Assembly (NCBI RefSeq): GCF_004570845.1
Contig: NZ_SPQZ01000001.1
Span: 124,001 to 188,000 of the forward strand
Source of the DNA: Orlajensenia leifsoniae
Lineage (GTDB): Bacteria; Actinomycetota; Actinomycetes; Actinomycetales; Microbacteriaceae
Direction: 5' to 3'
DNA length: 64,000 nucleotides
The notes below the pieces were generated by a model. That model searched no databases, had not been told where the DNA came from, and worked only from the letters and a program-made list of their open reading frames with translations. Positions 23,447-34,561 of the stretch are shown here, one piece after another. How positions within the stretch are numbered: position 1 is the first letter of the stretch; each line of letters begins with the position of its first letter. The position numbers were made by a program, and so were the translations under genes.

Positions 23447-25300
23447 ATGACCGACATCATCGATTCCAGCGTGACGGATGCCGCAGCATCCGGAACCGCA
23501 GCAGACACCGTCGATCCCACCTACCGGAACGCGGCGCTGCCCGTCGACGAGCGCGTGGAGAACCTGCTCGGCCAGATGAGCCTGGAGGAGAAGGCGGGCC
23601 TGTTCTTCCAGACCATGATCGCCATGAGCCAGGACGGCGAGCTCGCCGCGGCCGACCCCACCTTCGGACTCGAGTCCAACGAGGCGATGGTCATCGGCAA
23701 GGGCATGACGCACTTCAACGTGCTCGGCTCGGCGCCGTCGGGCGAGCTCATGGCGGCCTGGCACAACAAGGTGCAGGAACTGGCGGCGACGACCCGTCTC
23801 GGCATCCCCGTCACCATCTCCACCGACCCCAGGCACTCGTTCAGCGACAACCCGCTCGCCGGCATGCTGTCCGGCCCGTTCTCGAGCTGGCCCGAGACCG
23901 TCGGTCTCGCCGCCATCCGCGACGAGGCTCTCGTCGAGCGGTTCGCCGACGTCGCGCGCCAGGAGTACACGGCCGTCGGCATCCGGGTGGCGCTGCATCC
24001 GCAGGTCGACCTCGCCACCGAACCGCGCTGGGGCCGCCAGGTCGCCACCTTCGGCGAGGACCCCGAGCTCACGAGCGTCCTCGGAGCGGCCTACATCCGC
24101 GGCTTCCAGGGCTCGGAGCTGGGTGCGGCATCCGTCGCCACCATGACCAAGCACTTCCCCGGCGGCGGCCCGCAGATGGACGGCGAGGACGCCCACTTCC
24201 CGCACGGCCGCGAGCAGGTCTACCCCGGCGGCCAGTTCGAACTGCACCTCAAGCCGTTCGAGGCCGCATTCGAGGCCGGAACCAGCCAGATCATGCCCTA
24301 CTACGGCATGCCCGTCGGCACCGAGTACGAAGAGGTCGGCTTCGGCTTCAACAAGAGCGTGATCACCGGCCTGCTTCGCGAGCGCTACGGCTTCGACGGC
24401 ATCGTCTGCACCGACTGGGGGCTCATCTCCGACTCCGAGATCTTCGGCCAGCCGTTCCCGGCGCGCGCCTGGGGCGTCGAGCACCTCACCCCGCGCGAGC
24501 GCATGGTGAAGGTCATCGAGGCCGGTGTCGACCAGTTCGGCGGCGAGGCGATCCCCGAACTGCTCATCGAGCTCGTCGAGTCGGGCGAGATCAGCGAGGC
24601 CCGCCTCGATGAGTCGGCCCGTCGACTCCTCCGCGAGAAGTTCGTGCTCGGACTCTTCGACGCCCCGCTCGTCGACGTGGCTGCGGCGGGCATCGTCGTC
24701 GGGTCAGAGGAGTTCCGTGCCGCCGGCGAGGCGGCCCAGCGCGCCTCGATCACGGTGCTGACCAACACCGAGATCACGAATCCGGTGACGGATGCCGCCA
24801 CTCCGACACTGCCGATCGCGACCGGGCTGAAGCTCTATGTCGAGGGCATCGACGTCGCCGTCGCAGCCGAGTACGGCACCGTCGTCGCCACCCCCGCCGA
24901 TGCCGACGTCGCGATCATCCGCACGCACGCTCCGTTCGAGGTGCGCAGCACGGTGTTCGAGAACTTCTTCCACCAGGGCTCGCTCGACTTCACAGCCGAG
25001 GCCGTCGCGCACCTGCGCGAGGTCGCGGCATCCGTGCCCACCATCGTCGACGTGCACCTCGACCGCCCGGCGATCCTCACGCCGATCGTCGCCTCACCCG
25101 GTGCTCCGGCCGCGGTCGTCGCGAACTACGGAGCGAACGCCCGTGCTCTGCTCGATGTGCTCACCGGCGCCGCGGAGGCGAAGGGCAGGCTGCCCTTCGA
25201 CCTGCCGTCGAGCATGGCCGCCGTCGAGGCCAGCCGCGAGGACGTGCCGTTCGACACGAAGGACCCGCTGTTCCGCTTCGGGCACGGGCTGAGCATCTGA
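23447..25300 (+). CDS. Glycoside hydrolase family 3 (beta-glucosidase/beta-xylosidase type)
   Basis: This 617-residue enzyme has the GH3 N-terminal barrel with KHFPGGGPQ (about 235-243) and the nucleophile Asp323 in FDGIVCTDWG, followed by a C-terminal alpha/beta domain. It lacks the long C-terminal fibronectin-like domain of many GH3 members. No signal peptide is seen, so the enzyme is cytosolic and acts on sugars taken in by the adjacent MFS protein. The exact sugar (glucoside, xyloside or similar) is not readable. Regulation is likely by the divergent double TetR protein. Confidence 0.92.
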   Translation: MTDIIDSSVTDAAASGTAADTVDPTYRNAALPVDERVENLLGQMSLEEKAGLFFQTMIAMSQDGELAAADPTFGLESNEAMVIGKGMTHFNVLGSAPSGELMAAWHNKVQELAATTRLGIPVTISTDPRHSFSDNPLAGMLSGPFSSWPETVGLAAIRDEALVERFADVARQEYTAVGIRVALHPQVDLATEPRWGRQVATFGEDPELTSVLGAAYIRGFQGSELGAASVATMTKHFPGGGPQMDGEDAHFPHGREQVYPGGQFELHLKPFEAAFEAGTSQIMPYYGMPVGTEYEEVGFGFNKSVITGLLRERYGFDGIVCTDWGLISDSEIFGQPFPARAWGVEHLTPRERMVKVIEAGVDQFGGEAIPELLIELVESGEISEARLDESARRLLREKFVLGLFDAPLVDVAAAGIVVGSEEFRAAGEAAQRASITVLTNTEITNPVTDAATPTLPIATGLKLYVEGIDVAVAAEYGTVVATPADADVAIIRTHAPFEVRSTVFENFFHQGSLDFTAEAVAHLREVAASVPTIVDVHLDRPAILTPIVASPGAPAAVVANYGANARALLDVLTGAAEAKGRLPFDLPSSMAAVEASREDVPFDTKDPLFRFGHGLSI

Positions 25301-25359
25301 CGCGTTGAGGCGCTGAGGGTCCCACGGGCTCTGGCGACCCGCTACCGCGACTGATCCGG

Positions 25360-27771
<2,412 letters not shown>

Positions 27772-27865
27772 TTCCGACCCCTCCCAGCGACATCCACGCG
27801 TCGTCGTTCCAACCGAGCAGGATCCGAGAAGCGCCACACGAAGGCGCCCACTTAGCGTGGTCGAC

Positions 27866-28516
27866 ATGAACACCACCACAGCACTCACCACCATCGACAC
27901 CGTCGCCCTCGACGTTCCCGACGTCACCTCCGCCGAGCAGTTCTACACCGCTGCCTTCGGCGTCCTCCCCCAGCTGAGGCTTCGCCAGATGACGGATGCG
28001 GCAGGCCCGTCCAGCGGATTCCGCGGCTACACCCTCTCGCTCATCGTCTCCCAGCCCTCGACCGTCGGCAGCCTCGTCGACTCGGCCGTCGCTGCCGGCG
28101 CGACCCTGGTCAAGCTCGTGCAGAAGTCCCTGTGGGGACACGGCGGAGTCGTGCAGGCACCGGACGGCGCCATCTGGCAGGTCGCGACATCGTCGAAGAA
28201 GGACACCGGCCCGGCCACGCGCCAGATCGACGAGGTCGTGCTCCTGCTCGCCGCCGATGACGTGAAGGCCAGCAAGCGCTTCTACGTCGACCGCGGCCTG
28301 GCGGTCGGGAAGAGCTTCGGCGCCTACACCGAGTTCGACATTCCATCGAGCCCGGTCAAGCTGGGGCTCTACAGCCGCAAGGCCCTCGCCAAGGCCGCCG
28401 GAGTCCCGCCGGAGGGCAGCGGATCGCACCGCATCGCGATCGGAGGCGGCGGAATCACCGGAGACGCCGGATTCACCGACCCCGACGGCTTCGAGTGGGT
28501 GTCGAGCGCGGCCTGA
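27866..28516 (+). CDS. VOC-family (glyoxalase/bleomycin-resistance-like) protein
   Basis: This 216-residue protein carries two VOC half-modules: VALDVPDVTSAEQFYTAAFG at the start and VLLLAADDVKASKRFYVDRG near residue 130. It ends with DPDGFEWV, the usual terminal strand. Similar proteins are annotated as glyoxalases without known substrate. The ATG at 27866 was chosen over a GTG three codons upstream; neither has a strong ribosome site. It is 94 bases after the MmyB-like regulator. Confidence 0.85.
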   Translation: MNTTTALTTIDTVALDVPDVTSAEQFYTAAFGVLPQLRLRQMTDAAGPSSGFRGYTLSLIVSQPSTVGSLVDSAVAAGATLVKLVQKSLWGHGGVVQAPDGAIWQVATSSKKDTGPATRQIDEVVLLLAADDVKASKRFYVDRGLAVGKSFGAYTEFDIPSSPVKLGLYSRKALAKAAGVPPEGSGSHRIAIGGGGITGDAGFTDPDGFEWVSSAA

Positions 28517-28543
28517 CCGGCCGCATCCGCCCGGTCGCCCCGA

Positions 28544-29335
28544 TCACTCGGCCTGATTCGCGAGCCTGCGCGACACCCTGTGGGCCTCGAGCAGCAGTGC
28601 CCGCCCGAGCTCCTTCTGGCGGGCGGGCTTGAACCGGCTCTCGATCCCGGTGAGCGTGAGCGCCCACATCGGGCGGTTGGCGCGGTCGAAGATCGCCGCC
28701 GCCATGCCCCAGCTGCCCTCGACGATGCGGCCCGGGTTCACGACATAGCCGACCTCCCGCGCCGCGGCGATGGTCTTGCGGATGCCGGCCAGGGTCTGGT
28801 TCACGCCGTGCCGGTTGCCGCTCAGGTCGAGCCGGGCGAGGTGCTCCTCCTGCTCCGCCTCGTCGAGGTGGGCGAGGATCGCCAGCCCGGCCGAGCCGAT
28901 CCCCAGCGGGAACCGGGTGCCCTCGGCCAGCACGAAGGAGCGGATGGGGAAGCTCCCCTCCTCTCGCAGCAGGCAGATCGTCTCGTTGCGCCGACGCATC
29001 GAGAGGAACGCCGACTCCCCCGTCGACGCGGCCAGGCGCACGAGCGACGGATGCGCGATCTCCTCGATCGGGAACCGGCTCGCCGCTGCCGAGCCCATCA
29101 CGTACATCTCGGCCCCGAGAAACCAGCGGCCGCTGCTCTCGTCCTGGTCGAGCAGTCCCTCGGCCGCGAGGGAGTTGAGCAGGCGGTGCACCGTGGGCTT
29201 GGTGAGGCCGGTTCTCGCGACGAGGTCGTTCAGTCGCACGCCATCACCTCGGGCGCTCGTGACCTCGCGCAGCAGGTGGCCGACGCGCTGCACCACCTGG
29301 GTCCCCGCGGGAGGCTGCGGCATCCGTCGTTCCAT
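28544..29335 (-). CDS. IclR-family transcriptional regulator
   Basis: This 263-residue protein has an N-terminal winged helix (RLNDLVARTGLTKPTVHRLL, about 34-53) and the C-terminal IclR effector domain (SFPIRSFVLAEGTRFPLGIGSAGLA..), including the conserved SWGMAAAIFD. IclR proteins control degradation of aromatic and small organic acids. It is divergent from a two-gene CoA-transferase operon, matching the role of PcaR/PcaU-like regulators, so it probably senses a beta-ketoadipate-like or ketoacid signal. Confidence 0.92.
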   Translation of the reverse strand: MERRMPQPPAGTQVVQRVGHLLREVTSARGDGVRLNDLVARTGLTKPTVHRLLNSLAAEGLLDQDESSGRWFLGAEMYVMGSAAASRFPIEEIAHPSLVRLAASTGESAFLSMRRRNETICLLREEGSFPIRSFVLAEGTRFPLGIGSAGLAILAHLDEAEQEEHLARLDLSGNRHGVNQTLAGIRKTIAAAREVGYVVNPGRIVEGSWGMAAAIFDRANRPMWALTLTGIESRFKPARQKELGRALLLEAHRVSRRLANQAE

Positions 29336-29359
29336 ATCGTGAAACTTCCTGTCTGAGAT

Positions 29360-29408
29360 TCCACATGCTAGTCCACATGTTGATCGACTCCGGATGCCGT
29401 CCTAGGGT
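29360..29408 (+). promoter_or_regulatory. Promoter of the CoA-transferase operon with upstream direct repeats
   Basis: TTGATC (29380-29385) and TAGGGT (29403-29408) are 17 bases apart. Immediately upstream, TCCACATG occurs twice, at 29360 and 29372, spaced 12 bases. Direct repeats next to the -35 box would suit the divergent IclR regulator acting on this promoter. The -10 match is moderate. Confidence 0.4.
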
Positions 29409-29455
29409 CGGCATGACGGCGTCCGCGGGGCGCCACTCGATGGAGAGGGAGCAAC

Positions 29456-30190
29456 GTGACGAAACTGGCCACGGACACCGCAGCGCTGATCAGCGGTCTG
29501 GTCACCGACGGCATGACCATCGCCGTCGGAGGATTCGGTCTCAGCGGCGTGCCGTTCGACCTCATCGACGCCGTGCGCGACTCGGGGGCGAAGGACCTCG
29601 TGATCGTGTCGAACAACATGGGCGTCGACGGCCGGGGCCTCGGCGTGCTCCTCGAGAACAACCAGGTCGCGAAGGTCGTCGGCTCCTACGTCGGCGAGAA
29701 CAGGTTGTTCGCCAGCCAGTACCTCGACGGCCGCCTCGAGGTCGAGTTCGTGCCGCAGGGCACCCTCGCCGAGCGACTGCGCGCCGGCGGGGCCGGCATC
29801 CCCGCGTTCTACACGAAGACGGGCGTGGGCACCCAGGTGGCCGAGGGGAAGCCGCTGGCCGACTTCGACGGCGAGACCTACCTGCTCGAGCGCGCCATCA
29901 CGGCCGACATCGCCCTCGTGCGTGCTCACCTCGCCGACACCGAGGGGAACCTCGTCTACCGCTACACGGCGCGCAACTTCAACCCGCCGGTCGCGACGGC
30001 CGGCCGGGTGACCATCGCCGAGGCCGAGCGCATCGTCGAGGCCGGCGAGATCGATCCGAACGTCATCGTGACGCCCGGCATCTTCGTGCAGCACCTCGTG
30101 CAGGCGAGCGAGCGCGAGAAGCCGATCGAGCAGCGCACCGTGCGCCCGCCGCGATCCGTGAACCCCGCGAGCCCCGAGGAGGGCAACTGA
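29456..30190 (+). CDS. 3-oxoacid/3-oxoadipate CoA-transferase subunit A
   Basis: This 244-residue subunit has [19 protein letters not shown] near the N-terminus (the CoA-binding GGF motif) and the conserved [17 protein letters not shown] and [13 protein letters not shown] segments. With subunit B it moves CoA from succinyl-CoA to a 3-oxo acid such as acetoacetate or 3-oxoadipate. It starts with GTG behind a GAGAGGGAG site. Subunit B follows after one base. The IclR regulator next door and the lack of nearby ring-cleavage genes leave both substrates open. Confidence 0.9.
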   Translation: MTKLATDTAALISGLVTDGMTIAVGGFGLSGVPFDLIDAVRDSGAKDLVIVSNNMGVDGRGLGVLLENNQVAKVVGSYVGENRLFASQYLDGRLEVEFVPQGTLAERLRAGGAGIPAFYTKTGVGTQVAEGKPLADFDGETYLLERAITADIALVRAHLADTEGNLVYRYTARNFNPPVATAGRVTIAEAERIVEAGEIDPNVIVTPGIFVQHLVQASEREKPIEQRTVRPPRSVNPASPEEGN

Positions 30191-30191
30191 C

Positions 30192-30830
30192 ATGCCATGG
30201 ACCCGCGACCAGATGGCGGCCATCGCCGCCGGTGAACTGCACGACGGCGACTACGTGAACCTCGGGATCGGCATCCCGACCCTCGTGGCGAACAACGTTC
30301 CCGACGGGCTCTCGATCACGCTGCAGAGCGAGAATGGCCTGCTCGGCATGGGCCCGTTCCCGTTCGAGGGCGAGGAGGACGCCGACCTCATCAATGCCGG
30401 CAAGCAGACGGTGACGGTGCTTCCGGGCAGCAGCATCTTCGACTCGGCGGACTCGTTCGCGATGATCCGCGGCGGACACGTCGACGTGGCCTTCCTCGGC
30501 GCCATGCAGGTGTCGGGCTCCGGTGACCTCGCCAACTGGTCGATTCCGGGCAAGCTCGTGAAGGGCATGGGCGGCGCGATGGACCTCGTGGCCGGCACCA
30601 GGCGCGTGGTCGTTCTCACCGAGCACGTGGCGAAGGACGGCGCGCCGAAGATCGTCGAGGAGTGCACGCTGCCGCTCACCGGCCTGCGGGTCGTGCAGCG
30701 CATCATCACCGATCTCGCCGACTTCGATGTGACGGACGACGGCCTGGTGCTCACGCAGTTGGCTCCGGATGTCTCCCTCGAGCAGGTGCGCGAGGCGACC
30801 GGGGCCGCGTTCACCAGCGCTCTTCGCTGA
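30192..30830 (+). CDS. 3-oxoacid/3-oxoadipate CoA-transferase subunit B
   Basis: This 212-residue partner subunit carries the catalytic glutamate E47 in [10 protein letters not shown], which forms the thioester-linked CoA intermediate, and the [16 protein letters not shown] and [13 protein letters not shown] segments typical of ScoB/PcaJ. It begins 1 base after subunit A, so the two are co-translated. A perfect 18-bp inverted repeat follows the stop by 30 bases. Confidence 0.9.
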   Translation: MPWTRDQMAAIAAGELHDGDYVNLGIGIPTLVANNVPDGLSITLQSENGLLGMGPFPFEGEEDADLINAGKQTVTVLPGSSIFDSADSFAMIRGGHVDVAFLGAMQVSGSGDLANWSIPGKLVKGMGGAMDLVAGTRRVVVLTEHVAKDGAPKIVEECTLPLTGLRVVQRIITDLADFDVTDDGLVLTQLAPDVSLEQVREATGAAFTSALR

Positions 30831-30860
30831 GCTTCAGCGCGCGAACGGCATGCAAGCGCA

Positions 30861-30926
30861 CGTTTACAGGATGAGCGCGAGGATGCCCCTCCCCCAGAGC
30901 GTGAACGGGCGCTCATCCTGTAAACG
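30861..30926. repeat. Perfect 18-bp inverted repeat between convergent genes
   Basis: CGTTTACAGGATGAGCGC (30861-30878) is repeated in reverse complement at 30909-30926, with 30 bases between. It lies between the CoA-transferase stop (30830) and the epoxide hydrolase stop (30942). It could act as a two-way terminator, but the long spacer and the less GC-rich arms (GTTTACAGGAT) are unusual, so a small repetitive element is also possible. Confidence 0.65.
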
Positions 30927-30941
30927 CGAGGGTGGAGAACG

Positions 30942-32114
30942 CTACAGCTGCGTCCGGAACGGCCGGAAGAAGTCCCGCAGCTCCTGCGCGTAGAGCTCGG
31001 GCTCCTCGAAGGCCGCGAAGTGGCCGCCGCGCGCCGGCTCGGTGGCGCTCACCAGGTTCGTGGAGCGCTCGAGCCAGTCGCTGGGCGCCCGCACGATGTC
31101 CGCCGGGAAGATCGAGAAGCCCGACGGCACCTCCACCCGCCGCGCCAGCTGCTCCGACGGCAGCTGCGAGTTCGCGTTGTACATGCGCATCGACGAGCCG
31201 ATCGTGCCGGTCAGCCAGTAGATCGTGACGTTCGTGAGGATCTCGTCCTTCGTGAAGCTCTGCTCGATGTCGCCGCCGCAGTCGCTCCACGAGCGCAGCT
31301 TCTCGACGATCCAGGCCAGCAGGCCCACGGGCGAGTCGGTCAGCCCGAACGCCGCGGTCTGCGGCTTGGTGCGGTGCATCGCTCCGTAGGCACCCTCGGT
31401 CGCATTCCACTGCGCAGCGTCGGCGACCAGGGCCCGCTCGTCGGGTGAGAGCTGCGACAGGTCGGCTCCGGGCGCCGGGATCCCGGCATCAGTTCGATGC
31501 ACGGCGACGACCCTCTCAGGGTGATCCAGGGCGAGGTAGCGGCTCACGTGGCTGCCGATGTCGCCGCCGGCCGCGAAGAACCTCTCGTGCCCGAGCGCCG
31601 TCATCAGCTCGGACCACAGGCCCGCGACGGCTCGGGAGTCGAGGGCGGGCGACGGATGCTCCGAGTAGCCGTAGCCGGGCATGTCGGGAACGACCACCTC
31701 GAAGGCGTCGGCGGGGTCGGCACCGTGGGCACCGGGATCGGTGAGCAGCGGGATGACCTTCGAGAACCGCCAGAACGAGTCGGGCCAGCCGTGAGTGAGG
31801 ATCAGCGGAATCGCAACACCGGATGCCGCCGCCGACGACGGCGCCGCCGGAGCGTGCACGAGGTGGATGCCCAGTCCGCCCACCCGCGCCCTGTAGCGGG
31901 GCAGCCTCGCCAGCGCGATCTCCTGCGTCGTCCAGTCGAAGCCGTCGGCCCAGTAGGCGGCGAGCTCGCGCAGGTAGTCGAGGTCGGCACCGAGGCTCCA
32001 GCCGGCTTCCTCCGGGGCATCGGGCCATCGCGTCGCCAGCAGCCGGGCTCGCAGATCGTCGAGGGCGGCAGGGTCGGCGTGGGGGCTGAACGGCTCGAGT
32101 GCGGCATCCGACAT
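30942..32114 (-). CDS. Epoxide hydrolase family protein (EHN domain plus alpha/beta hydrolase)
   Basis: This 390-residue protein opens with the epoxide hydrolase N-terminal domain (DLRARLLATRWPDAPEEAGW..). The alpha/beta-hydrolase core follows, with the oxyanion motif HGWPDSFWRF near 108, the nucleophile D185 in GGDIGSH, and the terminal His in GGHFAAFEEP. It would open epoxides to diols in the cytosol; no signal peptide is present. The ATG at 32114 gives the full N-terminal domain; an in-frame ATG 123 bases upstream adds an Arg/Pro-rich tail that does not look coding. The physiological substrate is unknown. Confidence 0.9.
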   Translation of the reverse strand: MSDAALEPFSPHADPAALDDLRARLLATRWPDAPEEAGWSLGADLDYLRELAAYWADGFDWTTQEIALARLPRYRARVGGLGIHLVHAPAAPSSAAASGVAIPLILTHGWPDSFWRFSKVIPLLTDPGAHGADPADAFEVVVPDMPGYGYSEHPSPALDSRAVAGLWSELMTALGHERFFAAGGDIGSHVSRYLALDHPERVVAVHRTDAGIPAPGADLSQLSPDERALVADAAQWNATEGAYGAMHRTKPQTAAFGLTDSPVGLLAWIVEKLRSWSDCGGDIEQSFTKDEILTNVTIYWLTGTIGSSMRMYNANSQLPSEQLARRVEVPSGFSIFPADIVRAPSDWLERSTNLVSATEPARGGHFAAFEEPELYAQELRDFFRPFRTQL

Positions 32115-32173
32115 GCCCACCAGCCTAGGCACGGTATGCCCGGATCGGGCGGGCGCACGGCAGGATGGGGTCG

Positions 32174-32896
32174 ATGGACGAAGCGAACCAGGAGCAGCAC
32201 ACCACGCCGCAGCCGGCGCGGATACCCCCACGCGCACGGGCGCATCGCATCGCCGCGGGCATGGAAGACCGCCACCCGACGTGGTTGGTGGAACACGCCC
32301 TCGCCGCGGGCTGGATCTGGGCGGCGTTCTGGGTGGCCCTGCTGTTCGTGGCAGACCACTTCGACCTGCACGCGGTCATCTGGGTGGTGCTCGTCGTCAT
32401 CGCCGTGCTGCCGAGCTTCGCTGCGACCATCGTGGTGCTGAGCCAGACGCCACGCTCTCACCTCGAGCGCCCCGAGTCCGTGCTCGCGCACTTCTTCGGA
32501 CGCTTCGCGGGCTACACCTTCGCCTTTCTCGCTTGGACGATCTCGGTCGTCCTGAGTGCCACCATCGCCGCCCAGCTGCAGAACGCGGGCAAGGACAACG
32601 AGACCGCGACCCTCGGGATCGGCGCCGGTTGGGTGCTGGCAGCGGTTCCCGTCGTCGTGCTCTTCCTCTGGCTCGTGCTGACGTTCCGCTACGCCTGGTA
32701 CCTCTCGCGCCTGCGCGGCTGGCGCGCCCACCCGAAGCGCACCCGGCTGCCGAAGGGCTTCCTCGAAGGCATGCCGCGCACGCACGCCCTCGTCGTCGGT
32801 CTCGCGCATCCGGGCCTGCTCGCCGTCACCGGAAGCCTGGCCGTGCTGCTCGCCGCCGGCCTCTGGGTCGACGACGTGACGATCCACATCATCTAG
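32174..32896 (+). CDS. Multi-pass membrane protein, unknown function
   Basis: This 240-residue protein has about five hydrophobic segments (near 46-60, 66-88, 108-130, 148-172, 206-228). A basic segment (YLSRLRGWRAHPKRTRLPKG) lies between the fourth and fifth. No family was recognised. An ATG at 32165, three codons upstream, is also possible; the GGATGGGG stretch favours 32174. It is divergent from the epoxide hydrolase. Confidence 0.6.
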   Translation: MDEANQEQHTTPQPARIPPRARAHRIAAGMEDRHPTWLVEHALAAGWIWAAFWVALLFVADHFDLHAVIWVVLVVIAVLPSFAATIVVLSQTPRSHLERPESVLAHFFGRFAGYTFAFLAWTISVVLSATIAAQLQNAGKDNETATLGIGAGWVLAAVPVVVLFLWLVLTFRYAWYLSRLRGWRAHPKRTRLPKGFLEGMPRTHALVVGLAHPGLLAVTGSLAVLLAAGLWVDDVTIHII

Positions 32897-32900
32897 CACC

Positions 32901-32967
32901 AGGGGGCGCAGGCCGGTCGCAACAGCCGCCGTCGCCGCCGCAGCCGCATCAGCCGCAGCCGCCCCCT
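32901..32967. terminator. Possible convergent terminator with GCC-rich spacer
   Basis: AGGGGGCG (32901-32908) and CGCCCCCT (32960-32967) are complementary over 8 bases and enclose a GCC-rich stretch. The right arm includes the stop codon of the kinase gene. The long spacer makes it a weak call. Confidence 0.3.
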
Positions 32968-33661
32968 AGAGGATCTCGCCGGTCACCCCGGAGATCACCA
33001 GCTCGGCCCGCTCGCGCGAGCGCTCGATGAGCAAGGCGTTGGCCCCGTCGACGTCGCGCGCCCAGGCCGTCGCGGCCTCGGGCGTGCGCCCATGCCGGGT
33101 GTGCCGATCGATCAGGCGGCGCTCGCGCTCGTCCACCGGAGTCGAGCAGAACCAGGCGGCGTCGAGTCGGTCCCGGATGCCGGACCACGGCGCGGCATCC
33201 GACAGCAGGTAGTTGCCCTCGATGACGACGATCGTCGCCGAGTCGTCGACGGCTATCTCGCCGGCGACCCCCTCGTCGACCTTGCGCTTGAAGCTCGGCG
33301 CGTAGATCGTGTGGCCGCTCTCGGAGCGCAGCCGGTCGAGGAGGGCCACGAAACCCCATCCGTCGAAGGTCTCGATGGCACCCTTCCGATCGTGGATGCC
33401 GAGTCTGTCGAGCGTGGAATTGGCCAGGTGGTAGCCGTCCATCGGGAGGTGCACGGCGGGGCCGATGGCTCCAGCCTCGCCGTTGATCCGGCCCACGATG
33501 GTCGTCGCCAGCGTCGTCTTGCCGCTGCCGGGGCTGCCGGTTATGCCGATGAGAACGCGCCGACCGGCGGCATCCGTCAGCGAATGGATGCGGGCGACCA
33601 GGGCATCGACGGCCTCGGTCGAGAGCGGCGGCCGTTCCGCGCGTTCTGGCTTAGGAGACAC
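32966..33661 (-). CDS. P-loop nucleoside/sugar kinase-like protein (FrcK/uridine kinase fold)
   Basis: This 231-residue protein has the Walker A loop GSPGSGKT at residues 42-49, LPMDGYHLANSTLDRLG, and VVIEGNYLLSDA, a pattern seen in uridine/pantothenate kinase-like proteins, including the putative fructose-transport kinase FrcK. Its first codons overlap the stop of the epimerase gene by 11 bases, so it is the last gene of the sugar-ABC operon. It likely phosphorylates a sugar or related molecule brought in by that importer. The substrate is inferred from context. Confidence 0.85.
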   Translation of the reverse strand: MSPKPERAERPPLSTEAVDALVARIHSLTDAAGRRVLIGITGSPGSGKTTLATTIVGRINGEAGAIGPAVHLPMDGYHLANSTLDRLGIHDRKGAIETFDGWGFVALLDRLRSESGHTIYAPSFKRKVDEGVAGEIAVDDSATIVVIEGNYLLSDAAPWSGIRDRLDAAWFCSTPVDERERRLIDRHTRHGRTPEAATAWARDVDGANALLIERSRERAELVISGVTGEIL

Positions 33662-34520
33662 GGTTGCTCTCGAGTCGGTTGCTCAGGAAGGTGTGGGCGT
33701 GACGCGCGAGCGCGGGGCCGTCGTCCCAGAGGTTACGCCAGATCGCCAGGTCGTTCGAGAGCGTCGGCGAGACGACGGCCGAGGAGAACGACTCGAAGGT
33801 GATGGGACCGGCGTACCCGATGTCCTCCAGCGCGTGGAAGAACGACGTGAAGTCGAGGTGGCCGCTGCCGAGGTAGCCGCGGTGGTTCTCGCCGATGTGC
33901 ACATAGCCGAGGCGGTCGCCGACGAGCTTGACGGGTCGTGAGAAGTCATCCTCCTCGATGTTCATGTGGTAGCTGTCGAGGTGGATCACCACGTTGTCGG
34001 CACCGATGTCGTCGGCGAGGCGCAGGGCGTCCGCCGCGGTGTTGATCACGTTGGTCTCGTAGCGGTTGCACACCTCGAGGCCCAGCGTCATGTTCTTCTG
34101 CGCGGCCTCGACTGCGAGGTCCTTGAGCGTCGAGACGACGTTCGCCCGGCCCGCCGAGGAGAGCGGGTGCCCGTACTTGCCGAGAGCGCTGTAGAGCGCC
34201 CCGGTGAAGTGAGTGCCGCCGAGGTCGTGCGTGATCTGCAACGAATCGTGCAGGAGCGCAGCGCCCTTCGCGACCACGGCGGAGTCGTCGCTCGAGACGT
34301 CGGCCTCGAAGGCGAGGCCGCGCGAGCAGACGATGCCGAGGCCGGCAGCCTCGAGTTCGGCACGGGCGGCCGCCACGTCGAGGGCCGGAGAATCGTGCAG
34401 CGACAGCTCGAGGATGTCGTAGCCGGCCTTCTTGGTCTCGGCGATGATCGAGGTCATCTCGGCGGGGGTGGTTCCACCCGCGAAGACGAGGGCGTGGACT
34501 CCGAGCTTGTTGGTCGGCAT
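33651..34520 (-). CDS. Sugar epimerase/isomerase (D-tagatose/D-psicose 3-epimerase-like), copy 1
   Basis: This 289-residue TIM-barrel protein shows the four metal ligands of ketose 3-epimerases in their usual setting: Glu in LGLEVCNRYE, Asp in VIHLDSYHMN, His in VHIGENHRG, and Glu in ITFESFSS. The enzyme would interconvert ketohexoses or ketopentoses at C3 using a divalent metal. The ATG at 34520 has an AGGAA site. It is a paralogue of the next gene upstream, and both sit inside a ribose/fructose-type ABC operon. Confidence 0.87.
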   Translation of the reverse strand: MPTNKLGVHALVFAGGTTPAEMTSIIAETKKAGYDILELSLHDSPALDVAAARAELEAAGLGIVCSRGLAFEADVSSDDSAVVAKGAALLHDSLQITHDLGGTHFTGALYSALGKYGHPLSSAGRANVVSTLKDLAVEAAQKNMTLGLEVCNRYETNVINTAADALRLADDIGADNVVIHLDSYHMNIEEDDFSRPVKLVGDRLGYVHIGENHRGYLGSGHLDFTSFFHALEDIGYAGPITFESFSSAVVSPTLSNDLAIWRNLWDDGPALARHAHTFLSNRLESNRVS

Positions 34521-34561
34521 GGTGTTCCTGTTCTGGTGGTGGTGCGGGTCTGGTGGTCGGT

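Noticed and set aside
32901-32967. GCC-rich stretch as a micro-satellite
   Set aside because: Irregular and short; best treated as the spacer of a possible terminator.
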